DNA of 64,000 nt from Kribbella solani (GCF_014205295.1 NZ_JACHNF010000001.1:3100001-3164000); one strand, 5' to 3'. Positions 48,352-57,915 are shown, numbered from the stretch's first letter. Numbers and translations are program-made. Notes: generated by a model not told the origin, from the sequence alone.

Positions 48352-49682
48352 TGAAGGAGTTGACCGGTACGGCGCCCGCTCGCGCGGAGCGCCGTACCGA
48401 CCTGTCCTGGGCTTCTGCCTGGACCGGGCCTCGTGTGTGGGTTCTGGTGTGGAGGAAGATAGGGTCCGTGGACAGCACACGCAGCGGCGCCGGACAGCCG
48501 GTGTGGACCCGGGCACTCACCGGGTGGCACATCGTGTTCTGGGTGCTGCTGGTGATGACGCTGGCGTTGTCGTTCACCGGCGACCTCAGTGGTACGCGGC
48601 AGTTGATGTACGTCAGCACGGCGGTCGTGCTGGGGCTGGCGTACCAGTTCATCGGTCGTCCGGCAGTACAGTCGCGGCGGGCGGTTCCGTCGTACGCGTA
48701 TCGGCTGGTGCTGATCGCGTCCCTGATGCTGCTGATCGGGCTGTACCCGCAGTCGGTGTTCCTGATGTTCATCGCGTCGGCGCAGATCTGGTTGCTGTGC
48801 GAGGACCTACGCGAAGGGATCGGGCTCAGCCTGCTCCTGGTCATCGGGGTGGGTACCGCGCAGCTGTGGAGCGCCGGGTGGGGCTGGAGCGCGTTCTGGA
48901 ACATCCTGCCGTGGATGCTGGTCAGTCTGGTCGTCAGCCTGCTGTTCGGGATCTGGATCGAGAAGGTGATTACCCAGAGCCAGCAGCGGGCCGAGCTCAT
49001 CGAACAGCTCGAGTCCGCGCGGGACGAGCTGGCCGAAGCACACCACAGCGCCGGTGTGATGGCCGAGCGGGAGCGGATGGCGCGGGAGATCCACGACACG
49101 CTCGCACAAGGCATGACCAGCATCGTGATGCTGTCCCAGGCAGCATCGGCCGAGTTGTCGCGCGGCGGGACAGCCGGTACGGCGGCGCGGCTCGCGGCGA
49201 TCGAGGACACCGCTCGGGAGAACCTCGCGGAGGCACGGGCGCTGGTTGCCGCGTTCACCCCGGTTGCGTTGTCGGAGGCAACCTTGACCGAGGTACTCCG
49301 GCGGCAGGCGGAACGGTTCGCGGCCGAAACCGGGGTGGATGTGCGGGTCGCGTTGGACCTTCCCGATGAAGAGGTCGCGGCGTTGCCCCAAGCACAGCAG
49401 GTCGTTTTGCTGCGATCGGCTCAAGAGGCGCTGGCCAACGTACGCAAACACGCTGCTGCTACTCAGGTACTGATCACGCTGGGATTGTCGGCGGACGGGG
49501 TCTGGATCGAGATCCGGGACGACGGCACCGGGTTCACGCCCGGCGCGGTGTCGGGCGGGTTCGGGTTGAACGCGATGCGCGGCCGGGTCGAGGAATCAGG
49601 CGGCTCCGTCCAAGTCGAAAGCGCCCCCGGCCGCGGCACCCGAGTCCAGGTCCTGGTACCAGCTCTACAGGAGGACGCGTGA
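48351..49682 (+). CDS. Sensor histidine kinase (NarL-system type)
   Basis: A 443-residue HisKA_3 kinase. Several membrane segments cover about residues 58-205. The phospho-acceptor His is in MAREIHDTLAQGMTS, near 247, followed by the HATPase_c domain (NVRKHAAATQVLITL, DDGTGF, GGFGLNAMRGRVEESGGS). ATG 48351 overlaps the permease stop codon. It presumably senses a membrane signal, perhaps the transporter's substrate, and phosphorylates the regulator encoded next. Confidence 0.93.
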   Translation: MKELTGTAPARAERRTDLSWASAWTGPRVWVLVWRKIGSVDSTRSGAGQPVWTRALTGWHIVFWVLLVMTLALSFTGDLSGTRQLMYVSTAVVLGLAYQFIGRPAVQSRRAVPSYAYRLVLIASLMLLIGLYPQSVFLMFIASAQIWLLCEDLREGIGLSLLLVIGVGTAQLWSAGWGWSAFWNILPWMLVSLVVSLLFGIWIEKVITQSQQRAELIEQLESARDELAEAHHSAGVMAERERMAREIHDTLAQGMTSIVMLSQAASAELSRGGTAGTAARLAAIEDTARENLAEARALVAAFTPVALSEATLTEVLRRQAERFAAETGVDVRVALDLPDEEVAALPQAQQVVLLRSAQEALANVRKHAAATQVLITLGLSADGVWIEIRDDGTGFTPGAVSGGFGLNAMRGRVEESGGSVQVESAPGRGTRVQVLVPALQEDA

Positions 49683-49701
49683 CGGTGTTGCGGGAGGGTG
49701 C

Positions 49702-50343
49702 GTGATTCGGGTTCTGGTGGTGGACGATCATCCGGTGGTGCGGTCCGGGCTGAGTGGGATGCTGTCGGTGACCGAGGACATCTCGGTGGTCGGCGAGGCC
49801 GGTGACGGTTCGGAGGCGCTGGCGATCGTCGAATCAACACGTCCGGACGTCGTACTGATGGACCTGCGAATGCCCCGCATGGACGGCGTCGCCGCGACCG
49901 GGGCGATCGTCTCCAAGTACCCGGACACTCGCGTCCTGGTGCTGACGACCTATGACACCGACACCGACATCCTGCACGCGGTCGAAGCCGGAGCCGCCGG
50001 GTACCTGCTGAAGGACACCCCGCACACCGAACTACTGAACGGAATCCGCGCCGCCGCCCGCGGCGAAACAGTCCTGGCCCCACCGGTCGCGGCCCGACTG
50101 ATGTCACGCCTACGCGCACCAGCACCCACTACCGCGGCAGCACCATCCCCCCGCGAACTCCAGGTCCTCGCAGCCGTCGCCCGCGGCCTGAGCAACGCGG
50201 AAATCGGCCGCGAACTCTTCATCGGCGAAGCAACCGTCAAAACCCACCTCCAACGCCTCTTCGCCAAACTGGACGTCGACGACCGAACCCACGCGGTAAC
50301 CGTCGCCATAGAACGAGGCCTACTCCCGTCCCCCGGCCGCTGA
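49702..50343 (+). CDS. LuxR/NarL-type response regulator
   Basis: A 213-residue response regulator. The receiver domain has VVDDHPVVRSGL, the phospho-acceptor Asp in VVLMDLRMPRMDG (near 54) and the Lys in YLLKDTP. A LuxR HTH follows (LSNAEIGRELFIGEATVKTHLQRL). GTG 49702 follows the kinase stop by 19 bp. It completes an ABC exporter-kinase-regulator operon. Confidence 0.94.
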   Translation: MIRVLVVDDHPVVRSGLSGMLSVTEDISVVGEAGDGSEALAIVESTRPDVVLMDLRMPRMDGVAATGAIVSKYPDTRVLVLTTYDTDTDILHAVEAGAAGYLLKDTPHTELLNGIRAAARGETVLAPPVAARLMSRLRAPAPTTAAAPSPRELQVLAAVARGLSNAEIGRELFIGEATVKTHLQRLFAKLDVDDRTHAVTVAIERGLLPSPGR

Positions 50344-50410
50344 CCCACGGCTCACGGGACTACCCACGGCCGCGGACCAGCCGTCGCATCGGCCGGGCGT
50401 CGGCCGAATG

Positions 50411-51625
50411 TCAGCGGCTGTCGCGCTGGTTGTCCCGACCTTGCGTTCCTGACTCCGGCCGGTACTCCTTCGCACCCATCGAGTTCTCACCCATCGGCTG
50501 CCCACTCGCCCACGCGACCCGCGGATCCCCCGGCGACTGCGCCGCGGTCGCCGGGCCGAACTTCGAGGGCGTGAAACCGGCCGCCTGAAGCGATTGCGCC
50601 AACTCCGGATCAACCTCCGCCCCAGCCGCCGGCGCCTCAGCAGCAGCCTGAGGTGCGGCAGCAGCCTGAGGTGCGGCAGCAGTCTGAGGTGCGGCAGCAG
50701 TCTGCGGTGCGGTCGCCTGCTCGGCTGTTTGCGGCTGCGGGCCAAGCGCATCCGCGATCCGCAACGCCGAAGCGGACGGCTCGAACTGGGAGCTCTCGAG
50801 CCTGCTGCCGGCGGTGCGCCGCACGTCGCCTTGCTGGTTGGCGACCTCCTGGGCCCGCGCGTTGGCGGCATTCGCCGTGTTGATCACGTACTGGGCGACT
50901 TCCGTCCTGTACTCCGAGGCCGCACCCAGCTGCCCCGCGAGCGTCTCCAGCGAACCGCGAACCGCGTTGATCTCACCCTGCGCGGCCGTCGATGCCTTCG
51001 TGAGCGCTTCGGAGTGCCGGTAACCGCCGGCCTCGTACTGCGCACTGCTCACCTCGGTCAAGGCAGCCTTGCCCTTGCCCAGGCCGGCGTCCGCGCTCTG
51101 CAGGCCCTCGCGAGCTCCAGCGACGGCACCCTTGAGGTCCTGCAGACTCTGACGCAGGTTCGTCGAAAGGGCATCCTTCCGGCCAGGCAACTGCTCGAGC
51201 TGGTCGAGGTGCTCCAGTGCTTCGTCGAGCTGTGCGTTGGAGTTCCGCAGTGGGCGGTCGAGGTCGCCGGTCAGCTCTTCCTGTGCGCCGGCCATCGAAC
51301 GGCCCAACTGCGCCGCCCTGTCCTGAGACCAACCGAACGAGCTCCGCACGCTGTTGTCCGCCCGGAGGATCCTGTCGGTCCGCGCTTCCTGGCTCGCCTG
51401 ATCGTTCCCGGGCGGTGCGGCGCCGGCCCGCCAGCTGTCGCTTTCGAGCGCCTGCAGGTGACTGACGTTGCCCAGCTCGCGGGCTGCCTCCAGCTGACGC
51501 CCGAGCGACCGGTGGAAGTCGGCCGCGCCGATGTCGTCCCGCAACGTGTCCAGTACCGCGCCGGCCTTCGCGATCGCCGCTGCGATCGGCTCGAGATGCT
51601 GCGCGTACGCACCTTCGTCAGCCAT
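50411..51625 (-). CDS. Coiled-coil hypothetical protein with Ala/Pro/Gln repeats
   Basis: A 404-residue soluble protein that I cannot name. Residues 1-280 are helical and rich in Ala, Gln, Glu and Asp, with heptad-like stretches (DRPLRNSNAQLDEALEHL). Residues about 300-335 are hexapeptide repeats (PQTAAA, PQAAAA). The acidic tail contains PELAQSLQAAGFTPSKFGP. There is no signal peptide or membrane segment. Its start overlaps the 3' end of the 60-residue gene by 8 bp, so the two are probably made together. Helical size and pairing recall secreted or structural coiled-coil pairs; that is speculation. Confidence 0.7.
   Translation of the reverse strand: MADEGAYAQHLEPIAAAIAKAGAVLDTLRDDIGAADFHRSLGRQLEAARELGNVSHLQALESDSWRAGAAPPGNDQASQEARTDRILRADNSVRSSFGWSQDRAAQLGRSMAGAQEELTGDLDRPLRNSNAQLDEALEHLDQLEQLPGRKDALSTNLRQSLQDLKGAVAGAREGLQSADAGLGKGKAALTEVSSAQYEAGGYRHSEALTKASTAAQGEINAVRGSLETLAGQLGAASEYRTEVAQYVINTANAANARAQEVANQQGDVRRTAGSRLESSQFEPSASALRIADALGPQPQTAEQATAPQTAAAPQTAAAPQAAAAPQAAAEAPAAGAEVDPELAQSLQAAGFTPSKFGPATAAQSPGDPRVAWASGQPMGENSMGAKEYRPESGTQGRDNQRDSR
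50640..50711. repeat. 18-bp in-frame tandem repeat
   Basis: Four 18-bp units close to GCAGCAGCCTGAGGTGCG (50640, 50658, 50676, 50694) encode the PQTAAA-like hexapeptides of the coiled-coil protein. Confidence 0.85.
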
Positions 51626-51800
51626 CGGTACCTTCCTTCGTGCGCTCTTCGTTCTCGGCCAGGGCGGCGCGCATCTTCTCGGCTACCTGCCGGACTTCCT
51701 CCTGGGCCGCTCGGAGTTGCCGTTCGACCGCTTGCTGCGGAGTTTCCTCCGTGGGCTGATCCTGCACGTTACCGTCCCCGTTCGTGTCGTCTACTGCCAC
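51618..51800 (-). CDS. Small helical hypothetical protein
   Basis: A 60-residue, strongly charged protein starting at GTG 51800 (MAVDDTNGDGNVQDQPTEET). A long amphipathic helix follows (QQAVERQLRAAQEEVRQVAE). It overlaps the larger coiled-coil gene by 8 bp on the same strand, so they are translationally coupled. Its size and helix suggest that it binds its partner. The frame continues upstream but becomes unlike a protein there. Confidence 0.6.
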   Translation of the reverse strand: MAVDDTNGDGNVQDQPTEETPQQAVERQLRAAQEEVRQVAEKMRAALAENEERTKEGTDG

Positions 51801-51853
51801 ATCGAGACTAGACGGCGCGGCGGGGGTTCCGGTTCCCGGGGTTTGCTGACGGT

Positions 51854-52696
51854 TCAGTTGTCGGCGGCAACCGGATTCGGGATCGCGCCGCCGTACCGGC
51901 GATCCCGCCGCGCGTACTGCTCGACCGCGCGCCACAGATCACGCCGGTCGAAGTCGGGCCAGAGCGTGTCCATGAAAACCATTTCCGCGTACGCCAGCTG
52001 CCAGATCAGGAAGTTGCTGGTCCGCTGCTCGCCCGAGGGCCGGATGTACAGGTCCACCTCGGGGATGTCCGGCGCGTACAGATGCCGGCCGATCGTCTTC
52101 TCGGTGATCCGGTCCGGGTTGAGCTTGCCCTCGGCAACATCCCGCGCGATCGACCGCATCGCGTCCGCGAGCTCCGCGCGGCCACCGTAGTTCACGCAGA
52201 ACTGCAAGGTGATGGTGTCGTTGTGTTTGGTCCGCTCCTGCGCGTACTCCAGCTCGTCGATCACGCTCTTCCACAAACGCGGCCGGCGGCCGGACCACAC
52301 CACGCGTACGCCCATCGCGTCCAGCTCGTCACGGCGCCGGTGGATCACCTCGCGGTTGAACCCCATCAGGAAGCGTACTTCCTCCGGCGACCGGGCCCAG
52401 TTCTCGGTGGAGAACGCGTACGCCGAGATGTACTTCACCCCGATCTCGATGCCGCCCTTGATCACGTCCAGTAACGACGCCTCGCCGGCCCGATGCCCCT
52501 CGGTCCGCGGCAGCCCGCGCTGCTTGGCCCACCGCCCGTTCCCGTCCATCACGATCGCCACATGCCGAGGCACCAGCTCCCGAGGCACCGCCGGCACCCG
52601 AGCCCCCGAAGGATGCGGCTCCGGAGCCACCACTACCTTCGGCTCCCCCGTCCCCACCCCAACAACCCGACCTCGGCGACGCCCAATAGGAGACAT
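51854..52696 (-). CDS. uppS: Isoprenyl (undecaprenyl/decaprenyl) diphosphate synthase
   Basis: A 280-residue cis-prenyltransferase that makes the lipid carrier for cell-wall synthesis. It shows the signature [19 protein letters not shown] (catalytic Asp), [23 protein letters not shown] and [22 protein letters not shown] 52696 is used; the first 35 residues are a Pro/Val-rich extension. In related actinomycetes recO is its immediate neighbour. Here a two-gene secreted pair lies between. Confidence 0.96.
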   Translation of the reverse strand: MSPIGRRRGRVVGVGTGEPKVVVAPEPHPSGARVPAVPRELVPRHVAIVMDGNGRWAKQRGLPRTEGHRAGEASLLDVIKGGIEIGVKYISAYAFSTENWARSPEEVRFLMGFNREVIHRRRDELDAMGVRVVWSGRRPRLWKSVIDELEYAQERTKHNDTITLQFCVNYGGRAELADAMRSIARDVAEGKLNPDRITEKTIGRHLYAPDIPEVDLYIRPSGEQRTSNFLIWQLAYAEMVFMDTLWPDFDRRDLWRAVEQYARRDRRYGGAIPNPVAADN

Positions 52697-52857
52697 GCCC
52701 CAAAGTCTCCCATCCACCCCAGCCGCCCGATCACCCCTCCCTGACACCCCGCAAACCACCACCGGCAGCACTGTGCACCCTTGTGGATAACCCCCGCCCC
52801 GAACACCCTCCGTATGCAACCCTTAACCCAACGCACCCACGAACGGAGCCTCACCCC

Positions 52858-53466
52858 ATGCCCCGCCGCCAGCTCCTCACCGCAGCTACCCTCAGCCTCC
52901 TAACACTGACCGCCTGCACCCCCTCCCCCAAAGCCGGCCGGCCCAACACCACCCCCACCACCCACACCAGCACCCCCGCCCCCATCCCGACTGCCACCGT
53001 CTCCGACCCAATCTGGACCCCGGAGCAGGAAGCGGCCATCACCGCCGCGAAAACTCGGTACGTCGCGGCTACTGCAGCGGTAGACAAAGCACTCGGCGCA
53101 CCCGCCGCGCTAGACCGCTCAGCGCTTGAGAAGTCAGGTGTAGGAGGCGAATGGATTATCGAAATCATCGACCAGGCCAGGTCATTCACGAGGAGCGGCT
53201 GGTACCAGACCGGCGCCACGCGCATCGTCAGTACGAAGGTGAAATCAGTGAAGCTCGATGGCGGACAGCCAGAGGTGAACCTGATCAACTGCCTGGACAC
53301 CTCGGCGCTCGTCACCAGGTTCGAGAAGGATCACAAGCCCGTACCGATGGGGCCAGGCACCGGAAAGCGTCGCCTGTTCACTTCTCGACTCGTCTATGCG
53401 GCTCCGGCACCAAGCGGGCAGAAGTTGTGGTTCCTCGTGGCTGATCAGGGCGGCGGGAAATGCTGA
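52858..53466 (+). CDS. Putative lipoprotein of unknown function
   Basis: A 202-residue secreted protein. The N-terminus (MPRRQLLTAATLSLLTLTAC) has an RR pair and ends in a lipobox LTAC, followed by a Pro/Thr-rich spacer. The mature domain from about 50 resembles small actinobacterial lipoproteins with one Cys pair (INCLDTS and GGGKC at the end). It is the first of two genes; the next start overlaps its stop. It may be a lipid-anchored partner of the second protein. Confidence 0.78.
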   Translation: MPRRQLLTAATLSLLTLTACTPSPKAGRPNTTPTTHTSTPAPIPTATVSDPIWTPEQEAAITAAKTRYVAATAAVDKALGAPAALDRSALEKSGVGGEWIIEIIDQARSFTRSGWYQTGATRIVSTKVKSVKLDGGQPEVNLINCLDTSALVTRFEKDHKPVPMGPGTGKRRLFTSRLVYAAPAPSGQKLWFLVADQGGGKC

Positions 53467-54464
53467 GTCGCCTGCGACTGCCCTGGATCAGCCTGGCGGC
53501 TCTGGCCGCCCTCGTCGCCACAAGCGGCGCGGCGATCGCGTACTCCGAACCACCACCCGGGCCACCACCTAGCCCGGGCCTTGAATGGGTCTGTGGGTAC
53601 CGGAGCTGCCAGTGGATTGCAAAGAGCTATGTGACTCCTGGCGCACCACCGAGTACTCCTGGTACGCCCGGCAAGCATGCCAAGCAAACCAAAGCTGTCT
53701 GCACTTTCCGCGGAGCGCCCCAGCAGTGCACTGACGCGCAACTCGGCAACTGGTCGAACCAGCACCAGTGCTACATGCGCCGCGAAGTACCCTCTCCGCC
53801 GCCAGGAGACGTGCGCTGGCAAGGCCACACGAACGGAAGCATTTGGGCGTGCGTGCGCGAACAGGGATACGACGGCGGCCGCCACCTTGTCACTGAATGG
53901 GTATGGCTACCGGGCAGACCTGACACCGTCATCACCGATCCGGAGACGCTGGCCTACGAAGCCATCGCCAAGATGCACCTGCTGCCTCCCCTTGTCAGGA
54001 GTGCGCCGGGGATTGGGGAGGTTGGGCTGGTGAATATGCCGGTTTGGTTGTGGGTTGCGAAGACTGAGAATACGTGGGGGCCGATTGAGCGGGTGGCTAG
54101 TGTGCCTGGGTTGTCCGTGACGGCGAAAGCGCGGGTGGTTGCGGTTGACTGGTCGCTGGGAGACGGGCAGACCGTACGGTGTGAAGGGGCAGGGACGGCG
54201 TACACGGTGGCGATGGGTGTGCGGGACTCGCCGGATTGTGGGCATCGGTATAAGAAGACTTCGCGGGCGTTGGCTGATTGCAAGTACCCGGTGACGGCGA
54301 CTGCGCGGTGGAAGGTTTCGTGGGAGAGCACGCTGGGTGAGGCGGGGCAGCTCGACCTGACGCAGGTAGCGGCGGCGCAGTTGCGGATCGGTGAGGCCGT
54401 GCCGGTTCTGGTCGATCCGGACGGAGGCGACCGGGTCACGCCGACAGAGCAGGTTGAGTGCTGA
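53460..54464 (+). CDS. Secreted Cys-rich hypothetical protein
   Basis: A 334-residue secreted protein with a cleavable signal (LAALAALVATSGAAIA, about residues 11-28). Several Cys pairs follow (VCGYRSCQW, VCTFRGAPQQC, HQCYMRRE, SPDCGHRYKKTS, ADCKYPV) with a Pro-rich N-terminus. The C-terminal half resembles beta-sandwich proteins found in streptomycetes under vague names. It starts 7 bp before the lipoprotein stop, so the two form an operon. Codon choice turns GGG/TTG-rich after about 54000, unlike the first half. Confidence 0.72.
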   Translation: MLSRLRLPWISLAALAALVATSGAAIAYSEPPPGPPPSPGLEWVCGYRSCQWIAKSYVTPGAPPSTPGTPGKHAKQTKAVCTFRGAPQQCTDAQLGNWSNQHQCYMRREVPSPPPGDVRWQGHTNGSIWACVREQGYDGGRHLVTEWVWLPGRPDTVITDPETLAYEAIAKMHLLPPLVRSAPGIGEVGLVNMPVWLWVAKTENTWGPIERVASVPGLSVTAKARVVAVDWSLGDGQTVRCEGAGTAYTVAMGVRDSPDCGHRYKKTSRALADCKYPVTATARWKVSWESTLGEAGQLDLTQVAAAQLRIGEAVPVLVDPDGGDRVTPTEQVEC

Positions 54465-54903
54465 GGGCGGTCAGGTTTAGTCGACCCAGGTGGACACCAC
54501 GAGCGACCGCGCAGGGCGACACCACGGGCGGCTGTGCAGGCGGACACCACGGATGGCTGCGTAGGTGATGGTGCGGCGCGGGTTGATGCCACGGGCAGCC
54601 GGGTGTGCGGCAGGCTGGGATCGTTGCCGGTGATGTGGCCAGTTCGAGCGGGTTGAGATCCGGTAGGCGGCGCTGTTGCTCCGCGAGCAAGGGCAGTTGG
54701 GTGGTTAACCACCGGGTTTGCTCGTTCGCGAGCGGGATGCGGCTTGTGAAGGGTCCTGTTCGCAGGTTAACCGCCCATGTTGCCGTCCGGAGCCGCGTCG
54801 CGAGCACGAGTGCGGGTGCGGGTGCGGGGGTTCAGCTGTGTGTTGGGGGGGTGGGGGCCGTGCAGTCGGGGTGGCGCTGCTCCCAGAATCGGCCAAGGGG
54901 TGG
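54465..54903. repeat. Gene-free stretch with a 25-bp tandem repeat and G-rich DNA
   Basis: This 439-bp space lies between the secreted protein gene and convergent recO. GACACCAC recurs at 54493, 54518 and 54543, the marks of three 25-bp tandem units. The dispersed GGTTAACC element follows at 54703-54772. Positions 54810-54880 are G-rich (GCGGGTGCGGGTGCGGGG). No gene is supported. Confidence 0.7.
54691..54784. repeat. Dispersed GGTTAACC element, copy 3 (inverted)
   Basis: Two GGTTAACC octamers (54703-54710 and 54765-54772) again span exactly 70 bp. Read on the minus strand the interior shares CGAAC, TTCAC, CGCATCC and CGGTGGTTAACC with copy 1 at the same offsets. The ends pair as a 12-bp stem with one mismatch. 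Inside, GCTCG-TTCG-CGAGC forms a small tetraloop hairpin. It lies in the gap between two convergent genes. Confidence 0.7.
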
Positions 54904-55668
54904 TTAGGCGGATTGGGGGTCGCGGGTGGGGGTATTGGGGGTGAGGTCTAGATGGGGGAAGGAACGTAGTTGGTTGTCTTGGTGGTAGGTGAAGAAGGCG
55001 GCGATGAGGCCGGTGGATTCTCGGCGGGTTTTGGGGTCGGCTTGGGTGGCGGCCGGCCAGTTGCCGGTGAGGAGGGCGGCGAGGTGGGTGACTGTGGCTT
55101 GGGCGGGCATGGCTGAGGCGGGTGGGCGGCAGGAGGTGCAGACCATGCCGCCGGAGGCGGGGTTGAAGGCTCGGTGCGGGCCTGGTTCGCCGCAGCGGGC
55201 GCAGTCGTCGAAAGAGGGCGCGTACCCGGCGATCGCCAGCGAGCGGAGCAGGAACGCGTCGAGGACCAGGGACGGTTCGCGTTCGCCGGTGGACAGGACG
55301 CGGAGCGCGCCGGCCAGCAGGAGGTGCTGCTGGGTGGCGGGTTCCTTCTCCTCGACGACCAGGCGGTCGGCGGTTTCCAGCAGGACGGTGCCGGCCGTGT
55401 ACCGGGCGTAGTCGCCGACGATCCCCTCACCGTACGCCGCGATCGACTCCGCCTGCGTGACGACGTCGAGCGTACGGCCGGTCGCGAGCTGCAGGTCGAC
55501 GTGACTGAACGGCTCCAGCCGGGCGCCGAACCGGGACGACGTACGCCGGACGCCTTTCGCGACCGCACGGACCTTCCCGTGCGCGCGAGTCAGCAGCGTG
55601 GCGATCCGGTCCGCCTCACCCAGCTTCTGGGTACGCAACACGATCGCCTGATCCCGGTAGAGCGGCAC
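54904..55668 (-). CDS. recO: DNA repair protein RecO
   Basis: A 254-residue recombination mediator that loads RecA at gaps with RecR. It shows the N-terminal OB-fold (LYRDQAIVLRTQKLGEADRIATLLTR), GVRRTSSRFGARLEPFSHVDLQL, and a zinc-finger set with CARCGEPG and CTSCRPP. GTG 55668 gives the usual start. It is convergent with the secreted protein gene and precedes no uppS here. Confidence 0.95.
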   Translation of the reverse strand: MPLYRDQAIVLRTQKLGEADRIATLLTRAHGKVRAVAKGVRRTSSRFGARLEPFSHVDLQLATGRTLDVVTQAESIAAYGEGIVGDYARYTAGTVLLETADRLVVEEKEPATQQHLLLAGALRVLSTGEREPSLVLDAFLLRSLAIAGYAPSFDDCARCGEPGPHRAFNPASGGMVCTSCRPPASAMPAQATVTHLAALLTGNWPAATQADPKTRRESTGLIAAFFTYHQDNQLRSFPHLDLTPNTPTRDPQSA

Positions 55669-55680
55669 GAACTCAGTGTC

Positions 55681-56502
55681 TCACCCGCGACCGACATACT
55701 CCTCGAGGCTGGTCGCCGGGCGGCCGGTGAGATCCTGCACCGCGGTCGACACCTGGGACAGCTCACCGCTGGCGATGGCGGCGTACGACGTCACCCAGCC
55801 GGCAACTTCCCAGGCGGGCGCGCCGTACGACTCGCGGGAACGGTACGCCTCGTCGAGCGTCTCGGGCTCGTACCGAACCGCGCGACCCAACGCCTCGGAC
55901 AGCACGGCTGCCGCTTCGGTCAGGGTGAAAGCGCTTGGGCCGGTCAGGTCGTACGTCGCGCCGGAATGACCGTCCGAGCCGAGCACCACGGCGGCGGCAG
56001 CGGCCACGTCGTCGCGGCTGACGGCGGCGACCCGCCCGTCACCGGCCGGCCCGCGGACCACGCCGTCCGCGCCGACACCGCCGGACACGAAGTCGAGGTA
56101 CAGGTTGTCCCGCAGGAAGGTGTAGTCGACACCGCTGGCCCGGATGTGCTCCTCGGTGTGCCAGTGATCGCGCGCGAACGTGAACGTCGCGCCCGGCGCC
56201 GCGCCGACGAACGACGTGTACACGATCCGCCGTACGCCGGCCGCCACCGCCGCGTCAATGGTTGCCTTGTGCAAGGAAACCCGATCGGCCGACTCCGTTG
56301 CGCTGAGCAACATCAATACGTCGACGCCGTCCAGTGCGGACAGCAGCGCGGCATGCTCCCCGTACGCCGCCTGCGCGACCGATGCCCCGGGCAGCTGTGG
56401 CGCCCGGGCGGGATCGCGCACGATCAGCCGCAGCGGCTGCCCGGCGAGCCGCTCCGCGATCCGGGAGCCGAGCTGCCCGGTCGATCCGGTCAGGCCGATC
56501 AC
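55681..56502 (-). CDS. NmrA/QorB-like NAD(P)-binding protein
   Basis: A 273-residue atypical short-chain dehydrogenase fold. The nucleotide-binding loop [14 protein letters not shown] starts at residue 6, followed by [18 protein letters not shown] and [13 protein letters not shown]. Members act as quinone reductases or redox-sensing regulators. Its GTG overlaps the stop of the aldo/keto reductase gene (GTGA at 56499-56502), so the two are coupled. Confidence 0.9.
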   Translation of the reverse strand: MIGLTGSTGQLGSRIAERLAGQPLRLIVRDPARAPQLPGASVAQAAYGEHAALLSALDGVDVLMLLSATESADRVSLHKATIDAAVAAGVRRIVYTSFVGAAPGATFTFARDHWHTEEHIRASGVDYTFLRDNLYLDFVSGGVGADGVVRGPAGDGRVAAVSRDDVAAAAAVVLGSDGHSGATYDLTGPSAFTLTEAAAVLSEALGRAVRYEPETLDEAYRSRESYGAPAWEVAGWVTSYAAIASGELSQVSTAVQDLTGRPATSLEEYVGRG

Positions 56503-57491
56503 TTGCCCACCAAGTTCATTCCGCCGTCGGTATACCGTTGCCCCGCCACCGCATCCGGCGGGAACGCGGCGTCCAGGCCGGCCAGTTCGTCCGGGGTCAG
56601 GACGACATCGATCGCGCCGAGGTTCTCGGTCAGGTACGAACGGCGCTTGGTGCCCGGGATCGGTGCCACGTCATTGCCCTGCGCAAGCAACCAGGCGAGC
56701 GCGAGCTGGCTCGGCGTGACCCCCTTCGCCGCGGCCAGGGTCCGTACCTGCGCGACCAGGTCGAGGTTCTTCTGGAAGTTCTCCCCCTGGAACCGCGGCA
56801 GCCCGCGGCGCATGTCGTCCTCGGGGAAGTCGTCCGGCGAGGTGAGCTGCCCGGTCAGGAACCCGCGCCCGAGCGGGCTGAACGGCACGAACCCGATCCC
56901 CAGCTCACGCAGCGCCGGCAGCACCACGGTCTCCGGGTCGCGCGTCCACAGCGACCACTCGCTCTGCACGGCGGTGATCGGGTGTACGGCGTGCGCGGCG
57001 CGTACGGTGTCGCCGTTCACCTCCGAGAGCCCGAGGTACCGAACCTTGCCCGCTTCCACCATCGAGGCCATCGCACCGACAGTGTCCTCGATCGGGACCT
57101 GCGGATCCCGCCGATGCAAGTACCAGAGGTCGACGTGATCCACCCCGAGCCGCTGCAGCGAAGCGTCCAGCGCGGCCCGGGCGTACTCCGGTGAACCGTC
57201 GACGACAGTCGGCACCACGGTGGACTCGGATTTGGTGGTCCTGAAACCGAACTTGGTCGCAAGCACGACCTGGTCGCGGCGTCCGGCCAAGGCACGGCCG
57301 ACGATCTCCTCGTTCTCGCCGTCGCCGTAGACGTCGGCGGTGTCGATGAAGGTGCAGCCGGCGTCGATCGCGGCGTGCAGGGTAGCGATCGACTCCGACT
57401 CGTCCGGCCGGACACCGTACGACTGGGACATGCCCATGCAGCCGAGGCCGAGACTGGAAACGGTCAGGTCACCGAGCTGGGATTGACGCAT
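56499..57491 (-). CDS. Aldo/keto reductase
   Basis: A 330-residue NADPH-dependent reductase. The tetrad is visible: Asp and Tyr in [13 protein letters not shown], Lys in ATKFG, His in LWYLHRRDP. The C-terminal [13 protein letters not shown] binds the cofactor phosphate. It is the first gene of a pair with the NmrA/QorB-like protein, consistent with joint handling of reactive carbonyls or quinones. Confidence 0.93.
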   Translation of the reverse strand: MRQSQLGDLTVSSLGLGCMGMSQSYGVRPDESESIATLHAAIDAGCTFIDTADVYGDGENEEIVGRALAGRRDQVVLATKFGFRTTKSESTVVPTVVDGSPEYARAALDASLQRLGVDHVDLWYLHRRDPQVPIEDTVGAMASMVEAGKVRYLGLSEVNGDTVRAAHAVHPITAVQSEWSLWTRDPETVVLPALRELGIGFVPFSPLGRGFLTGQLTSPDDFPEDDMRRGLPRFQGENFQKNLDLVAQVRTLAAAKGVTPSQLALAWLLAQGNDVAPIPGTKRRSYLTENLGAIDVVLTPDELAGLDAAFPPDAVAGQRYTDGGMNLVGK

Positions 57492-57538
57492 GCCCCGAAC
57501 CTACCGCCGGGACCGGCCGAGCGGGGCAGCACCCCGCC

Positions 57539-57799
57539 TCAGCTGGCCGCGGCGGCGCTGACCGGTACGACAACCATCGTCGGATCGAGCTGAATCCGGT
57601 GGACTCCGAGCGGTACGAGCAGCTCCCGCAGACTGTCCTCCGACAGCCGCATCCACTCCTGGGCACCAGCCGCGGCCCGCAAGCCAGCCGGCGTACTGAA
57701 CGCGATCCCGACCCGCGTCCCATCCGGCAACCGCCCGACCCGCAACGTCGCGATCTCACCAGCACACCGAACCGGAACAACCAAATGTCGACTACTCAC
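57539..57799 (-). CDS. SAV_915-like small protein
   Basis: An 86-residue protein resembling the SAV_915/SseB-N-like group of streptomycetes: LVVPVRCAGEIATLRVGRLPDGTRVGIAFSTPAGLRAAAGAQEW, then an amphipathic C-terminus with IQLDP. Function unknown. It starts with GTG and stands alone on the minus strand between the aldo/keto reductase and the GNAT-Nudix gene. Confidence 0.78.
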   Translation of the reverse strand: MSSRHLVVPVRCAGEIATLRVGRLPDGTRVGIAFSTPAGLRAAAGAQEWMRLSEDSLRELLVPLGVHRIQLDPTMVVVPVSAAAAS

Positions 57800-57915
57800 C
57801 CTTCGACGCTAAACCGACCCGTTGACCCCGCCACCCTTTCTTACAAGCTTCACACGAGCCTCTCACACGGCAAATCGGTCGTACGGCGGACGACAGCACA
57901 GTGAGCTCGGTTGAG

